Shown: positions 50,046 through 59,200, numbered from the stretch's first letter. The stretch: DNA of 64,000 nt from Chromobacterium alkanivorans (GCF_016937655.1 NZ_JAFHKL010000007.1:186001-250000), one strand, 5' to 3'. The notes: a model not told the origin generated them from the letters alone. Numbers and translations: made by a program.

Positions 50046-50768
50046 ATGAGTAAAGCCTTGATCGTCATCACCGGCGCCAGTTCCGGCATCGGCGCCGCCA
50101 CCGCCCGCCTGCTGTCGCAGCAAGGCCATCCGCTGTTGCTGCTGGCCCGCCGGGTCGAACGCCTGGAGGCGCTGGCGCTGCCGAACACGCTGTGCCGCGC
50201 GGTGGACGTGACCGACCGCGCCCAGCTGGCCGCCGCGGTGGCGGAGGCGGAAGGCCGCTTCGGGCCAGTGGACGCCATCATCAACAACGCCGGCGTGATG
50301 TTGCTGGGGCTGATGGCCGAGCAAGCGCCGGAAGAGTGGAAAACCATGTTCGACGTCAATGTGCACGGCCTGCTCAACGGCATCCACGCGGTGCTGGGCG
50401 GCATGGTGGAGCGCAAGCGCGGCACGGTGATCAATATCAGCTCGGTGGCCGGACGCAAGACCTTCCCCAACCATGTGGCCTATTGCGGCACCAAGTTCGC
50501 GGTGCACGCGATGTCGGAGAATCTGCGCGAGGAAGTGGCGGACCACGGCGTGCGCGTGGTGACGATCGCGCCGGGCGCGGTGGACACCGAGCTGCTGTCG
50601 CATACCAGCAGCGAGGCGATCAAGGCCGGCTACGAGGCCTGGAAACAGGAAATGGGCGGCGTGCTGGCGGCCGAGGACGTGGCCAGCGCCATCGTCTACG
50701 CCTATCAGCAGCCGCAGAACGTGTGCATCCGCGAGATCGTGCTGGCGGCGACGCGGCAGCAGCCTTAA
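50046..50768 (+). CDS. Short-chain dehydrogenase/reductase (YdfG-like)
   Basis: 240 aa. GASSGIGAATARLLSQQG is the NAD(P)-binding loop, NNAGVM the stabilising motif, and YCGTKF the Tyr-Lys catalytic pair with NISSVAGRKTF carrying the Ser. PGAVDTELLSH follows. Resembles E. coli YdfG-type 3-hydroxy acid or serine dehydrogenases. AAAGGAGTGTTGTC before ATG 50046. Its TAA is the end of a MITE-like element. Confidence 0.92.
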   Translation: MSKALIVITGASSGIGAATARLLSQQGHPLLLLARRVERLEALALPNTLCRAVDVTDRAQLAAAVAEAEGRFGPVDAIINNAGVMLLGLMAEQAPEEWKTMFDVNVHGLLNGIHAVLGGMVERKRGTVINISSVAGRKTFPNHVAYCGTKFAVHAMSENLREEVADHGVRVVTIAPGAVDTELLSHTSSEAIKAGYEAWKQEMGGVLAAEDVASAIVYAYQQPQNVCIREIVLAATRQQP

Positions 50769-50911
50769 GAACGTGTTTACGATCTCGCGAGCTAAGGCGA
50801 GACAAGGCGAAAACGAGCGAAAAAGCGGAATGTACTCGTGGTACATGAGCATTTTGAGCTCGGTTTCAACGCCGTATCGCCGACGCGCAGCAGATCGTAA
50901 ACAGGTTCTAA
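50765..50911. repeat. MITE-like element (copy 6)
   Basis: TTAAGAACGTGTTTACGATCT to AGATCGTAAACAGGTTCTAA. The left TAA is the stop codon of the SDR gene; the right end is 8 bp from the stop of the DeoR-family gene. Confidence 0.9.
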
Positions 50912-50918
50912 GGGATTG

Positions 50919-51683
50919 TCAGTCCGCCACGTATAACTGAGTCTCCGCCTCCCGCATCAACTCGACGACGGCGGGCGGCGGCGGCTGGTCGGTGAACAGC
51001 GCGTCTATTTGCGACAGATGGCCTAGCTCCACCAGCGCCGGGCGGTCGAACTTGCTGTGGTCGGCGGCCAGGAACACGTGGCGCGATTGCTGGATGATGG
51101 CCTCGGCGCTGCGCACTTCGCGGTAGTCGTAATCGCGCAGGGTGCCGTCCAGCTCGATGCTGGAAATGCCGATGATGCCGTAGTCGACGCGGAACTGGCG
51201 GATCAGCTGCACCGTGGCTTCGCCGGTGATGCCGCGGTCGCGCTTGCGCAGCATGCCGCCCAGCACGATGACTTCGCAGTCCGGGTAGTCGCACATGGTG
51301 TCCGCCACGTGCAGATTATTGGTGATCACCCGCAGGCCGCGGTGCTGGTGCAGCGCCTTGGCCACTTCCTCGGTGGTGGTGCCCAGGTTGATGAACAGCG
51401 AGGCGTTGTCCGGGATCTGACGCGCCAGGCATTCAGCGATGCGGCGCTTTTCGTCTATGCACAGCACCTGCCGCGCCTGGTAGGCGACGTTCTCCACGCT
51501 GGACAGCACGCTGGCGCCGCCGTGGTAGCGTTGCAGCAACTGGTGCTCGGCCAGCAGCGCGATGTCGCGGCGTATGGTCTGCCGGGTGACGGAGAAATGT
51601 TCGGCCAGCTTTTCCACGCTGACATAGCTGTCGCGCTTGACCATGGCCAGCAGTTCCTGCTGGCGTTGATTCAGAATGAGCAT
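50919..51683 (-). CDS. DeoR/GlpR-family transcriptional repressor
   Basis: 254 aa. HTH KLAEHFSVTRQTIRRDIALL then a HGGA linker (QRYHGGASVLS) and the sugar-phosphate-binding domain (INLGTTTEEVAKAL, RVITNNLHVADTM, VIVLGGMLRKRDRGITG). Strong GlpR-type blocks (GISSIELDGTLRDYDYREV, LAADHSKFDRPALVELGHL) suggest glycerol-3-phosphate control. It lies directly downstream of an FAD oxidoreductase gene rather than glpD. ATG 51683. Confidence 0.88.
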   Translation of the reverse strand: MLILNQRQQELLAMVKRDSYVSVEKLAEHFSVTRQTIRRDIALLAEHQLLQRYHGGASVLSSVENVAYQARQVLCIDEKRRIAECLARQIPDNASLFINLGTTTEEVAKALHQHRGLRVITNNLHVADTMCDYPDCEVIVLGGMLRKRDRGITGEATVQLIRQFRVDYGIIGISSIELDGTLRDYDYREVRSAEAIIQQSRHVFLAADHSKFDRPALVELGHLSQIDALFTDQPPPPAVVELMREAETQLYVAD

Positions 51684-51741
51684 AAGCTGCAAGGCGGCGG
51701 GTTGAGACTGTCCGATTGTAAGCGGACAACTCGTCCCGGCG

Positions 51742-52836
51742 CTATGCCGTCAGCGTTGCCGCCGCGTATTCGGCCAGCGCCAGGCTGGCGGTGAGGCCGG
51801 GGGATTCGATGCCGTAGAGCTGGAGCAGGCCGGGCACGCCGTGCTGCGCCGGCCCCTGGATCAGGAAATCCGCGTCCGCCGCGCCGGGGCCGGCGATCTT
51901 GGGGCGGATGCCGGCATAGGCCGGCGCCAGCGCCTGCTCGGGCAGCGCCGGCCACCAGCGGCGGATGCCGGCGTAAAAGCGCTCGGCGCGCGCCGGGTCC
52001 ACCCGGTAGTCGATGTCGTTCACCCATTCCAGATCCGGGCCGAAGCGCGCTTGTCCGGCCAGGTCCAGCGTCAGATGGGTGCCCAGGCCGCCGGCCTCGG
52101 GCAGCGGGTAGATCAGGCGCTGAAACGGCGAGCGGCCCTGCAGTGCGAAATAGGCGCCGCGCGCGTAATAGGGCGTGGGGATGGTTTCACGTGGAACCCC
52201 GGCAATGCTGGCCGCCACCCGCGGCGCCCAAGGGCCGGCGGCGTTGACCGTCAGGCGCGCGCGCAGCCGCATGCCGGCGATGTCCAGCTCCAGCCCGTCG
52301 CCGGTGACGCGGCCGCCGTGCAGCGGCGAGTGCAGCGCCAGCGTCGCGCCGTGGGCTTCGGCGTCGGCCAGCAGGGCCAGCATCAGTCCGTGGCTGTCTA
52401 TTATGCCGGTGGACGGCGACAGCAGCGCGGCGCGGGCCCGCAAGGCCGGCTCCAGCGCTTGCAGTTGTTCCGCGTCCAGCCAGCGCAGATCGGTCACGCC
52501 GTTGGCGGCGGCGCGTGCTTGCAAGGCTTGCAGCCGCGGCAATTCGGCGTCGTCGACGGCGACGATCAGTTTGCCGCAGCGTTGGTGGGCAATGGCGCGT
52601 TGGGCGCAGTAGTCGTACAGCCGTTGGCGGCCGGCCACGCATAGCCGGGCTTTCAGGCTGCCGGGCGGGTAGTAGAGCCCGGCGTGGATCACTTCGCTGT
52701 TGCGGCTGGACGCATGCTGGCCGATGGCGCTTTCCGCTTCGACGACGACGACTTCGCGGCCGGCGATTGCCAATTGCCGCGCCACGGCCAGGCCGATCAC
52801 GCCGGCGCCTATCACCACGCACTCCACCTGTTCCAT
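51742..52836 (-). CDS. FAD-dependent oxidoreductase (LhgO/DAO family)
   Basis: 364 aa. [21 protein letters not shown] is the FAD dinucleotide fold, [22 protein letters not shown] a family mark of L-2-hydroxyglutarate oxidase-type enzymes, and [20 protein letters not shown] is the C-terminal block. Oxidises a hydroxy acid, or an amino-acid-like substrate, with FAD. ATG 52836 has GGGAG at ideal distance; 52839 is also possible. In the same direction as the DeoR gene (58-bp gap). Confidence 0.87.
   Translation of the reverse strand: MEQVECVVIGAGVIGLAVARQLAIAGREVVVVEAESAIGQHASSRNSEVIHAGLYYPPGSLKARLCVAGRQRLYDYCAQRAIAHQRCGKLIVAVDDAELPRLQALQARAAANGVTDLRWLDAEQLQALEPALRARAALLSPSTGIIDSHGLMLALLADAEAHGATLALHSPLHGGRVTGDGLELDIAGMRLRARLTVNAAGPWAPRVAASIAGVPRETIPTPYYARGAYFALQGRSPFQRLIYPLPEAGGLGTHLTLDLAGQARFGPDLEWVNDIDYRVDPARAERFYAGIRRWWPALPEQALAPAYAGIRPKIAGPGAADADFLIQGPAQHGVPGLLQLYGIESPGLTASLALAEYAAATLTA
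52184..52197. promoter_or_regulatory. parS-like site
   Basis: GTTTCACGTGGAAC, inside the FAD oxidoreductase gene; one base from the exact core and identical to the site at 25276. Confidence 0.5.
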
Positions 52837-52852
52837 CATCGCTCCCGGCTGC

Positions 52853-52992
52853 TTAGAATCTGTTTACGATCTGCTGCGCGTCGGCACGGTGAGTACCAGC
52901 TCAAAATGCTCATGTACCGCTCGTAGCATTCCGTTTTTCGCTAGTTTTCGCCTTGTCTCGCCTTAGCTCGCGAGATCGTAAACACGCTCTTA
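52853..52992. repeat. MITE-like element (copy 7)
   Basis: TTAGAATCTGTTTACGATCT to GATCGTAAACACGCTCTTA, with a slightly shortened interior. Lies 16 bp upstream of an oxidoreductase start codon, so it may carry or disturb that promoter. Shares its right TTA with a second-family element. Confidence 0.85.
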
Positions 52993-53107
52993 GACCCGCT
53001 AACAACACCCCTGATCCTGCCTTGCGCCTCTTGGTCGTACTAGTGGTACTGCCTGCGTCGGCGCGCCTTGGCTCAGCTTCTCTGCGAGGTGTTTTAGCGG
53101 TTCTTAG
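52991..53107. repeat. Second repeat family (R2-d)
   Basis: TTAGACCCGCTAACAACACC to GTGTTTTAGCGGTTCTTAG, with the interior GTACTGCCTGCGTCGGCGCG in common with R2-b. Confidence 0.8.
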
Positions 53108-53147
53108 TCTGCAGATGGTGCGCCTTGGCATCCGCGGCGTCCATATG

Positions 53148-53173
53148 CAAAAAGCCGCCCGGGGGCGGCTTTG
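53148..53173 (-). terminator. Rho-independent terminator after pepP
   Basis: AAAGCCGCCC / GGGCGGCTTT, preceded on the + strand by an A-run that is a T-tract in the gene's direction. Confidence 0.8.
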
Positions 53174-53193
53174 AACAGGCGTGGCGGCTAGAC

Positions 53194-54582
53194 TCAGCCG
53201 GCCATCGCGGCTTCGACTTCTTCCGCCGTCCGGGGAATCGGCGCGCCCAGCACGCGGCTGCCGTCGGCGGTGACCAAGACATTGTCTTCGATGCGGATGC
53301 CGCCGAAGTCGCGGTATTCGCGGAATTTGTCGTAGTTGATGTACTGGCTGTGGCGTCCTTCGGCGGCCCAGGCTTCGATCAGCGCCGGGATGAAGTACAT
53401 GCCGGGCTCCACCGTCACCACCATGCCGGCTTTCAAGGCCTTGCCCAGGCGCAGGTAGCCCAGGCCGAACAGCGGGCTGCGCTCGGTGTCGTCGCCGTAG
53501 CCCACCAGGTCTTCGCCCAGGCCTTCCATATCGTGCACGTCCATGCCGATCTGATGGCCCAGGCCGTGCGGAAAGGCGATGGCGTAGGCGCCGGATTCGA
53601 CGATATCGTTGGCGTCGCCGCGGAAGAAGCCCAGCGCGCTCATTCTTTCCACCATCAGCCGCGCCGACAGCTTGTGCACGTCCAGATAGCGCACGCCCGG
53701 CTTCATCGCCTCGATGGCGGCCAGCTGCATGTCCAGCACGATGTTGTACAACTCGCGTTGGCGCGGGCTGAACTTGCCGCCCACCGGGAAGGTGCGGGTG
53801 ATGTCGCTGGCGTAGCCGCCGCCGGAGGTACAGCCGGTGTCGTTCAGCGCCAGGTCGCCGCTTTCCAGGCGGTTGTCGTGGTGATGGTTGTGCAGCACTT
53901 CGCCGCGGCGCGAGAAGATGGACGGGTAGGCCAGCTGCCAGTCGCGGCGGCGCATGATGCCTTCCATTTCGCCTACCACCTCGTATTCCATCACCCCGGG
54001 TTTGGCGTGGCGCATCGCGGCCACATGCATGTCGCGGGTGACCGCCAGCGCGGCTTCCATTTCGGCGATTTCCTCGTCGCCCTTGATCTCGCGCAGCGCC
54101 ACCACGGCGTGGGTCAGCGGCGTGGAGAAGCCGTCCTTGACCTGGGCCGGGTGCACGTCCAGCAGGCGGCCCATTTCGATCAGGGTCTCGCCGCGGTAGG
54201 GCGCCAGGTAGTGCACGGCGCGGCCGGCGGCGCGCGCGGCGGCCACCGCGGCGGCCAGCTCGGCGTAGGCGCGGCTCTGCTCCAGGCCGGCCAGCGCGGC
54301 GCGTTCGGCCAGGCTGGGCAGCGGGCCGGTCCAGACGATGTCGGCCACGTCCGGATCGTTGCCGAACAGCGTCGCTTCGCCGCTGTCGGCGTCGATGAGG
54401 CCGGCCAGGCCCGGCTCGTTCAGGCCGAAGAAGTAGCGGAAGCTGGAGTCCTGGACAAAGGGCAGGGTGTTGTCGTGGTAGTTCATCGGCGAATCGACAT
54501 TGCCGACAAACAGCAGCAGGCCGGACAGGCCGGCCGCTTGCAGACGGGCGCGGCGTTGCGCGTATACGGTGGCAGCGAACAT
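53194..54582 (-). CDS. pepP: Xaa-Pro aminopeptidase
   Basis: 462 aa. Creatinase-like N-terminal domain, then the pita-bread metallopeptidase. Metal ligands are visible in LNDTGCTSGGGYASDITRTF (two Asp), AFPHGLGHQIGMDVHD (His), VVTVEPGMYFIP (Glu) and GGIRIEDNVLV (Glu). Removes N-terminal residues before proline. ATG 54582 follows CGAGGAAACC. Confidence 0.95.
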   Translation of the reverse strand: MFAATVYAQRRARLQAAGLSGLLLFVGNVDSPMNYHDNTLPFVQDSSFRYFFGLNEPGLAGLIDADSGEATLFGNDPDVADIVWTGPLPSLAERAALAGLEQSRAYAELAAAVAAARAAGRAVHYLAPYRGETLIEMGRLLDVHPAQVKDGFSTPLTHAVVALREIKGDEEIAEMEAALAVTRDMHVAAMRHAKPGVMEYEVVGEMEGIMRRRDWQLAYPSIFSRRGEVLHNHHHDNRLESGDLALNDTGCTSGGGYASDITRTFPVGGKFSPRQRELYNIVLDMQLAAIEAMKPGVRYLDVHKLSARLMVERMSALGFFRGDANDIVESGAYAIAFPHGLGHQIGMDVHDMEGLGEDLVGYGDDTERSPLFGLGYLRLGKALKAGMVVTVEPGMYFIPALIEAWAAEGRHSQYINYDKFREYRDFGGIRIEDNVLVTADGSRVLGAPIPRTAEEVEAAMAG

Positions 54583-54687
54583 GGTTTCCTCGAGGGTGGG
54601 CAGGGTCCGCCCGGTTCGGTCGCCGCGCGGAATATTGTATCCAGTCCCTTAACTTATCACGCCCGCCGCCGGGCTGCCAGTGCCGCT

Positions 54688-55890
54688 TCAGCCGCGTTGG
54701 CCGACGGCGGCTTCGGCCTGTCGGGGCTTGGCCGGGCGCAGGATCAGCGCCACCGCGCCGCCGGCCAGCAAGGCCCACAGCGGCGCGCCCAGGCCGGCGA
54801 TGCTGACGCCGGAGGCGGCCACCACGAAGGTGATCAGCGCCGCCTCGCGTCGGCCTTCGTCGCCCAGCGCCGCGCTCAGCGAGGACGCCAGGGTGCCGAA
54901 CAGCGCCAGTCCGGCGGCGGTGGCCACCAGCGCCTTGGGCAAGGTCAGGATCAGACTGGCCAGCGCGCCGCCGGCCGCGCCTATCGCCAGATAGAGCGCG
55001 CCGCAGATCACGCCGGCCACGTAGCGGCGCTTGGGGTCGGGATGGGTTTCCGGACCGGTGCAGATGGCGGCGGTGATCGCCGCCAGCACCACGCCGTGGC
55101 CGCCGAAGGGCGCGGTCAACATGGAGACCGCGCCCAGCAGCGACACCGGCGAGCGCGCCGGAATGTGGTAGCCGGAGGAGGACAGCACCGCCATGCCGGG
55201 CAGGAACTGGCCGGTCAGCGCCACCAGCGCCAGCGGCAGGGCCAGGTTGAAGAAGGCGCTCCACGACCACTGCGGCGCGGTGAACAGCGGGCCGCCGCCG
55301 CCGTGGGTCGGCAGCGGCTGAAACAAGCCTTGCGCCGCCGCCAGCGCGAGGCCCAGCAGGATCGCCGCCGGCAAGGCGTAGCGTGGGAAGAAGCGGCGGC
55401 CGACGAAGAACAGCGCGGCCATGCTGACCACCAGCAGCGGGTCGTGGCCGGCGGCGCTGGCGAGTTCGGCGACGAAGCGGAACAGGATGCCGGCCAGCAT
55501 CGCCGCCGCCAGCGCGGCGGGGAAGACTTTCATCAGCCGGTCGAACAGGCCGCTGACGCCCAGCAGGGTGACGATGGCGGCGGCGGCCAGGAAGGCGCCC
55601 ACCGCCTCGCCGTAGGGCACGCCGGGCAGGGCGGCCAGCAACAAGGCCGCGCCGGGGGTGCTCCAGGCGGTGATCACCGGCGCCTTCCAGCGCCAGGACA
55701 GCCACAGGCCGGCCACGCCGGAGCCGATGGACACCGCCCAGATCCAAGAGCCTAGCTGGGCCGGGGACAGGCCGGCGGACTGGGCGGCGTGGACGATGAT
55801 GAGGAAGGGGCCGGAGTAGCCGACCAAGAGGGCCAGCACCGCGGCCAGCGCGGCGGAGGGCGACAGGTCGCGCCAGAAGGTGGACGGCAT
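54688..55890 (-). CDS. benE: BenE-family benzoate/H+ symporter
   Basis: 400 aa with about 11-12 hydrophobic helices. LSPAQLGSWIWAVSIGSGVAG, APVITAWSTPGAALL and TAPFGGHGVVLAAITAAICTG are BenE-family blocks. Presumed aromatic-acid importer; no benzoate catabolic genes are adjacent, so the substrate is tentative. ATG 55890 chosen over an upstream in-frame start at 55956. Divergent from the MocR gene. Confidence 0.88.
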   Translation of the reverse strand: MPSTFWRDLSPSAALAAVLALLVGYSGPFLIIVHAAQSAGLSPAQLGSWIWAVSIGSGVAGLWLSWRWKAPVITAWSTPGAALLLAALPGVPYGEAVGAFLAAAAIVTLLGVSGLFDRLMKVFPAALAAAMLAGILFRFVAELASAAGHDPLLVVSMAALFFVGRRFFPRYALPAAILLGLALAAAQGLFQPLPTHGGGGPLFTAPQWSWSAFFNLALPLALVALTGQFLPGMAVLSSSGYHIPARSPVSLLGAVSMLTAPFGGHGVVLAAITAAICTGPETHPDPKRRYVAGVICGALYLAIGAAGGALASLILTLPKALVATAAGLALFGTLASSLSAALGDEGRREAALITFVVAASGVSIAGLGAPLWALLAGGAVALILRPAKPRQAEAAVGQRG

Positions 55891-56006
55891 GATGCGCTTT
55901 CTTGCGATGAAAAGTAGCGCCCAGCCTAGCGCAAGCGTTGGTTCGCGCCTTCCCACAGCCGGCGCAAACAGTTTATGCTGCGCACAATCTGTTCTATATA
56001 ACAGCG

Positions 56007-57434
56007 ATGACTGATTCCCTGTATTTGCGCATTGCCGCCAAGGTCGAGCAAGGGCTGGACAGCGGCGAATATCCGCCCGGCAGCCGGCTGCCCTCGGTGC
56101 GCCGGCTGGCCGCCGAACACGGCGTCAACGTACTGACCGCGCTGGCGGCCTACCGCCATCTGGAGCGCCGGCAGCGCGTTAGCGCCCGCCCGCGCGCCGG
56201 CTTCTTCGCCGCCTTGCCCAGCCGCGCGCAGCAGGCGCGCGCCGAGGACGACGGTCTGCCGTCGGCGGCGACCCTGGTGCGGGTGGACAGCCGCATGTCG
56301 CAATTGATCGAGTGGTCGGGACTAGACATCGGCACTCAGCTGCACATGGCGGAAGCGCACGGCAGCATGTATCCGGCGGCGGCGCTGGCGCGGCGGCTGC
56401 AGCAAACGCTGAGCCGGCGGCCGGAGTTGATCGGCGCCTATCTGCCGCGCGGCGAGCAGGCGCGGCTGCACCGGCTGGTGTGCGAACTGGCGGCGCAGTG
56501 GCAGCTGGCGCTGGAGCCGGACGCCATCCTGTTCACCCACGGCATCACCGAAGCGATCAGCCTGTCGCTGCGCTTGCTGACCCGGCCCGGCGACACCGTG
56601 GCGGTGGAGACGCCGGTGTACTTCGGCCTGCTGCAGACGCTGGAGGCGCTGGGGCTGAAGGCGCTGGAAATCCCGTGCACGCCGGACGCCGGCCTGTCGC
56701 TGGAGGCGCTGGAGTTCGCCTTGCGCCACGGGCCGGCGCCGCGCTGCCTGGTGACGGTGACCAATTTTCAGAACCCCACCGGCGCGCTGATGCCGGACGA
56801 GTCCAAGAAGCGGCTGCTGCGGCTGGCTTATCGCCACGGGCTGACCATCATCGAAGACGATGTGTTCGGCGAGCTTTACTTCGGCGAGCAGCACCCGACG
56901 CCGTTGAAAGCCTGGGACAGCCGCGGCGAAGTGATTTACTGCTCGTCCTTCACCAAGTGCTTCGCGCCCTCGTTCCGTTTGGGCTGGTTGTCCGGCGGCC
57001 GCCATCATGCGGCGCTGGCGCGCTTGAGCAATAGCAGCAGCCTGGTCAGTTCGGCCTTGTACCAGAGCCTGTTGGCGGATGTGTTGGCCGACGGCGACTA
57101 CGCGCGCTTCGCCGCTCAGCTGCGGCGGCAGTTGGCGCGCCAGATGCGCCAGCTGGCCGACGCGGTGCTGGCGGCCTTCCCCAAGGGCACGCGGCTGCGG
57201 CGGCCGCAAGGCGGTTTGCTGTTGTGGGTGGAGTGCCCGGAAGGCTTGGACGCCGGCCGCTTGCTGGAGCGGGCGCTGGCGGAGTCCATCAGCTTCGCGC
57301 CGGGCATGGTGTTTTCCGCCGAGCCGCGCTTCGGCCATTGCCTGCGCTTGAATTTTGGCCAGCCGTGGTCGCCGGCGCTGGAGCGGGCGATCGCCACGCT
57401 GGGCCGCTTGGCCGGCGAACAGCTGAGCCAATGA
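56007..57434 (+). CDS. MocR-type GntR/aminotransferase fusion regulator
   Basis: 475 aa. A GntR winged helix (residues 8-72; YPPGSRLPSVRRLAAEHGVN) joined to a class I aminotransferase domain with NFQNPTG and SSFTKCFAPSFRLGW (PLP lysine). MocR proteins sense PLP or amino-acid derivatives and act on nearby genes; the divergent benE is a possible target. ATG 56007. A hairpin follows the stop. Confidence 0.92.
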   Translation: MTDSLYLRIAAKVEQGLDSGEYPPGSRLPSVRRLAAEHGVNVLTALAAYRHLERRQRVSARPRAGFFAALPSRAQQARAEDDGLPSAATLVRVDSRMSQLIEWSGLDIGTQLHMAEAHGSMYPAAALARRLQQTLSRRPELIGAYLPRGEQARLHRLVCELAAQWQLALEPDAILFTHGITEAISLSLRLLTRPGDTVAVETPVYFGLLQTLEALGLKALEIPCTPDAGLSLEALEFALRHGPAPRCLVTVTNFQNPTGALMPDESKKRLLRLAYRHGLTIIEDDVFGELYFGEQHPTPLKAWDSRGEVIYCSSFTKCFAPSFRLGWLSGGRHHAALARLSNSSSLVSSALYQSLLADVLADGDYARFAAQLRRQLARQMRQLADAVLAAFPKGTRLRRPQGGLLLWVECPEGLDAGRLLERALAESISFAPGMVFSAEPRFGHCLRLNFGQPWSPALERAIATLGRLAGEQLSQ

Positions 57435-57435
57435 A

Positions 57436-57466
57436 AACGGCGGAGCGCAGGCTCCGCCGTTGTTCT
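57436..57466. terminator. Hairpin between convergent genes
   Basis: 11-bp stem AACGGCGGAGC / GCTCCGCCGTT with TGTTCTT after it; serves the MocR gene and possibly aroG on the other strand. Confidence 0.7.
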
Positions 57467-57495
57467 TGCTTCCAAGCCTGGAGCTTGGCGTCGGC

Positions 57496-58557
57496 TCAGC
57501 CCTGGCGTGCGCGGCGCGCCTTGACCGCGTCGGCCAGCGTGGTCAGCAGCTTCTCGGTGTCGTCCCAGCCGATGCAGGCGTCGGTGACGCTCTGGCCGTA
57601 GGTCAGTTCGCAGCCCGGTTTCAGGTCCTGGCGGCCTTCCACCAGATGGCTTTCCACCATCACGCCGAAGATGTTGGCGTTGCCGGCGGCCAGCTGGCCG
57701 GCGACGTCGTCGGCCACTTCCATCTGGCGGCGGTAGTCCTTGCGGCTGTTGGCGTGGCTGAAGTCCACCATCAGTTTTTGCGGCAGGCCCACGGAGGCCA
57801 GCTCCGCGGCGGCGGCGCTGACATGCTCGGCCGAGTAGTTGGGTTCCTTGCCGCCGCGCAGGATCACGTGGCAATCCGGGTTGCCGCCGGTGGAGACGAT
57901 GGCGGAATGGCCGGTCTTGGTCACCGACAGGAAATGGTGGGGCACGCTGGAGGAGCGGATGGCGTCCACGGCGATCTTCAGATTGCCGTCGGTGCCGTTC
58001 TTGAAGCCCACCGGGCAGGACAGGCCGGAAGCCAGCTCGCGGTGCACCTGGCTTTCGGTGGTGCGCGCGCCGATGGCGCCCCAGCTGATCAGGTCGGCGA
58101 AGTACTGCGGGGTGATCATGTCCAGGAATTCGGTGGCGGCCGGCATGCCCATGTCGTTCAGGGTCAGCAGCAGGCGACGCGCGATGCGCAGGCCACTGTT
58201 GATGTCGAAGGACTCGTTCAGCAGCGGATCGTTGATCAGGCCTTTCCAGCCGACGGTGGTGCGCGGTTTTTCAAAGTAGACGCGCATCACCACCACCAGC
58301 TCCTGCGACAGCTTGTCGCGCAGCGGCGCCAGTTTCTTGGCGTACTCGATGGCGGCTTCGGTGTCGTGGATGGAGCAGGGGCCGATCACCACCAGCAGGC
58401 GGTCGTCCTCGCCGCGCAGCAGCGCGGAGATGTCGCGGCGGGCGGCGTAAATCACCTCGGAGGCGGCCTCGGTGATCGGCAGTTCGTACAGGTGGGCGAT
58501 GGGCGGCAGCAGTTCCTTGATTTCGCGGATTCTGACGTCGTCGGTCTGGCGTTGCAT
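57496..58557 (-). CDS. aroG: 3-deoxy-7-phosphoheptulonate (DAHP) synthase
   Basis: 353 aa, class I (AroFGH) enzyme. VVIGPCSIHDTEAAIEYA, VMRVYFEKPRTTVGWKGLIN, WGAIGARTTESQVHRELASG, LMVDFSHANS and MVESHLVEG are the PEP, E4P and metal motifs. Catalyses the first shikimate-pathway step. Which aromatic amino acid inhibits it cannot be read reliably. ATG 58557. Confidence 0.95.
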   Translation of the reverse strand: MQRQTDDVRIREIKELLPPIAHLYELPITEAASEVIYAARRDISALLRGEDDRLLVVIGPCSIHDTEAAIEYAKKLAPLRDKLSQELVVVMRVYFEKPRTTVGWKGLINDPLLNESFDINSGLRIARRLLLTLNDMGMPAATEFLDMITPQYFADLISWGAIGARTTESQVHRELASGLSCPVGFKNGTDGNLKIAVDAIRSSSVPHHFLSVTKTGHSAIVSTGGNPDCHVILRGGKEPNYSAEHVSAAAAELASVGLPQKLMVDFSHANSRKDYRRQMEVADDVAGQLAAGNANIFGVMVESHLVEGRQDLKPGCELTYGQSVTDACIGWDDTEKLLTTLADAVKARRARQG

Positions 58558-58737
58558 AAAGGCGGCTTCCTTGCTATTTCAGTTTTTGCATAGCAGCAAG
58601 ATAACCGGATTCCACGACGCTAGACAAGCGGCCGGCCTGCTTTAATGCCCTAAATTCATACTAGACGATCGTTAGGGATAAGCTATCGCTTGCGGATTTA
58701 TCTGCTTGTTTTTGCTGGATGGAGCAGACGCGGGCAT

Positions 58738-58770
58738 GAAAAACGCCCTGCTTGCGGGCAGGGCGTTTTG
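58738..58770 (-). terminator. Rho-independent terminator after dksA
   Basis: AAAACGCCCTGC / GCAGGGCGTTTT, loop TTGCGG; A-run on the left gives a T-tract in the gene's direction. Confidence 0.85.
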
Positions 58771-58789
58771 CGGGCGAGGGCCGGAACGA

Positions 58790-59200
58790 TCAGTCGGCGT
58801 ACTGACGCTTCATCCGTTCGCGGCGTTCCTGGGCTTCCACCGACAGCGTGGCGGTGGGGCGGGCCATCAGGCGGCGCAGGCCGATAGGCTCGCCGGTGTC
58901 TTCGCAGAAGCCGTAAGAGCCGTCTTCGATCTGGCGCAGCGAGGCCTGGATCTTTTGCAGCAGCTTGCGCTCGCGGTCGCGGGTGCGCAGTTCCAGCGCG
59001 TATTCCTCTTCCAGCGTGGCGCGGTCGGCCGGATCCGGCGTGGCTTCCTGCTCTTGCAGGTGGTTGGCGGTCGCATTTGCGTTAGAGAGCAACTCCTGCT
59101 GCATCTGCAACAACCGGTCTTTGAAAAACTCAAGATGGTCGGCGTTCATGTAATCGTCGCCGGTCCAGTTGAGGATATCCTGTTCGGTTAGTTTGGCCAT
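58790..59200 (-). CDS. dksA: RNA polymerase-binding factor DksA, single-cysteine type
   Basis: 136 aa. Coiled-coil tip DPADRA (Asp56, Asp59, Ala61) as in E. coli DksA, and a globular end FCEDTGEPIGLRRLMARPTA. Of the four zinc cysteines only Cys99 remains, the others being Thr102, Ser120 and Ala123, so zinc is probably not bound; this form is common in beta- and alpha-proteobacteria. Acts with ppGpp on rRNA and amino-acid promoters. ATG 59200 is preferred over an upstream ATG at 59218. Confidence 0.93.
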   Translation of the reverse strand: MAKLTEQDILNWTGDDYMNADHLEFFKDRLLQMQQELLSNANATANHLQEQEATPDPADRATLEEEYALELRTRDRERKLLQKIQASLRQIEDGSYGFCEDTGEPIGLRRLMARPTATLSVEAQERRERMKRQYAD

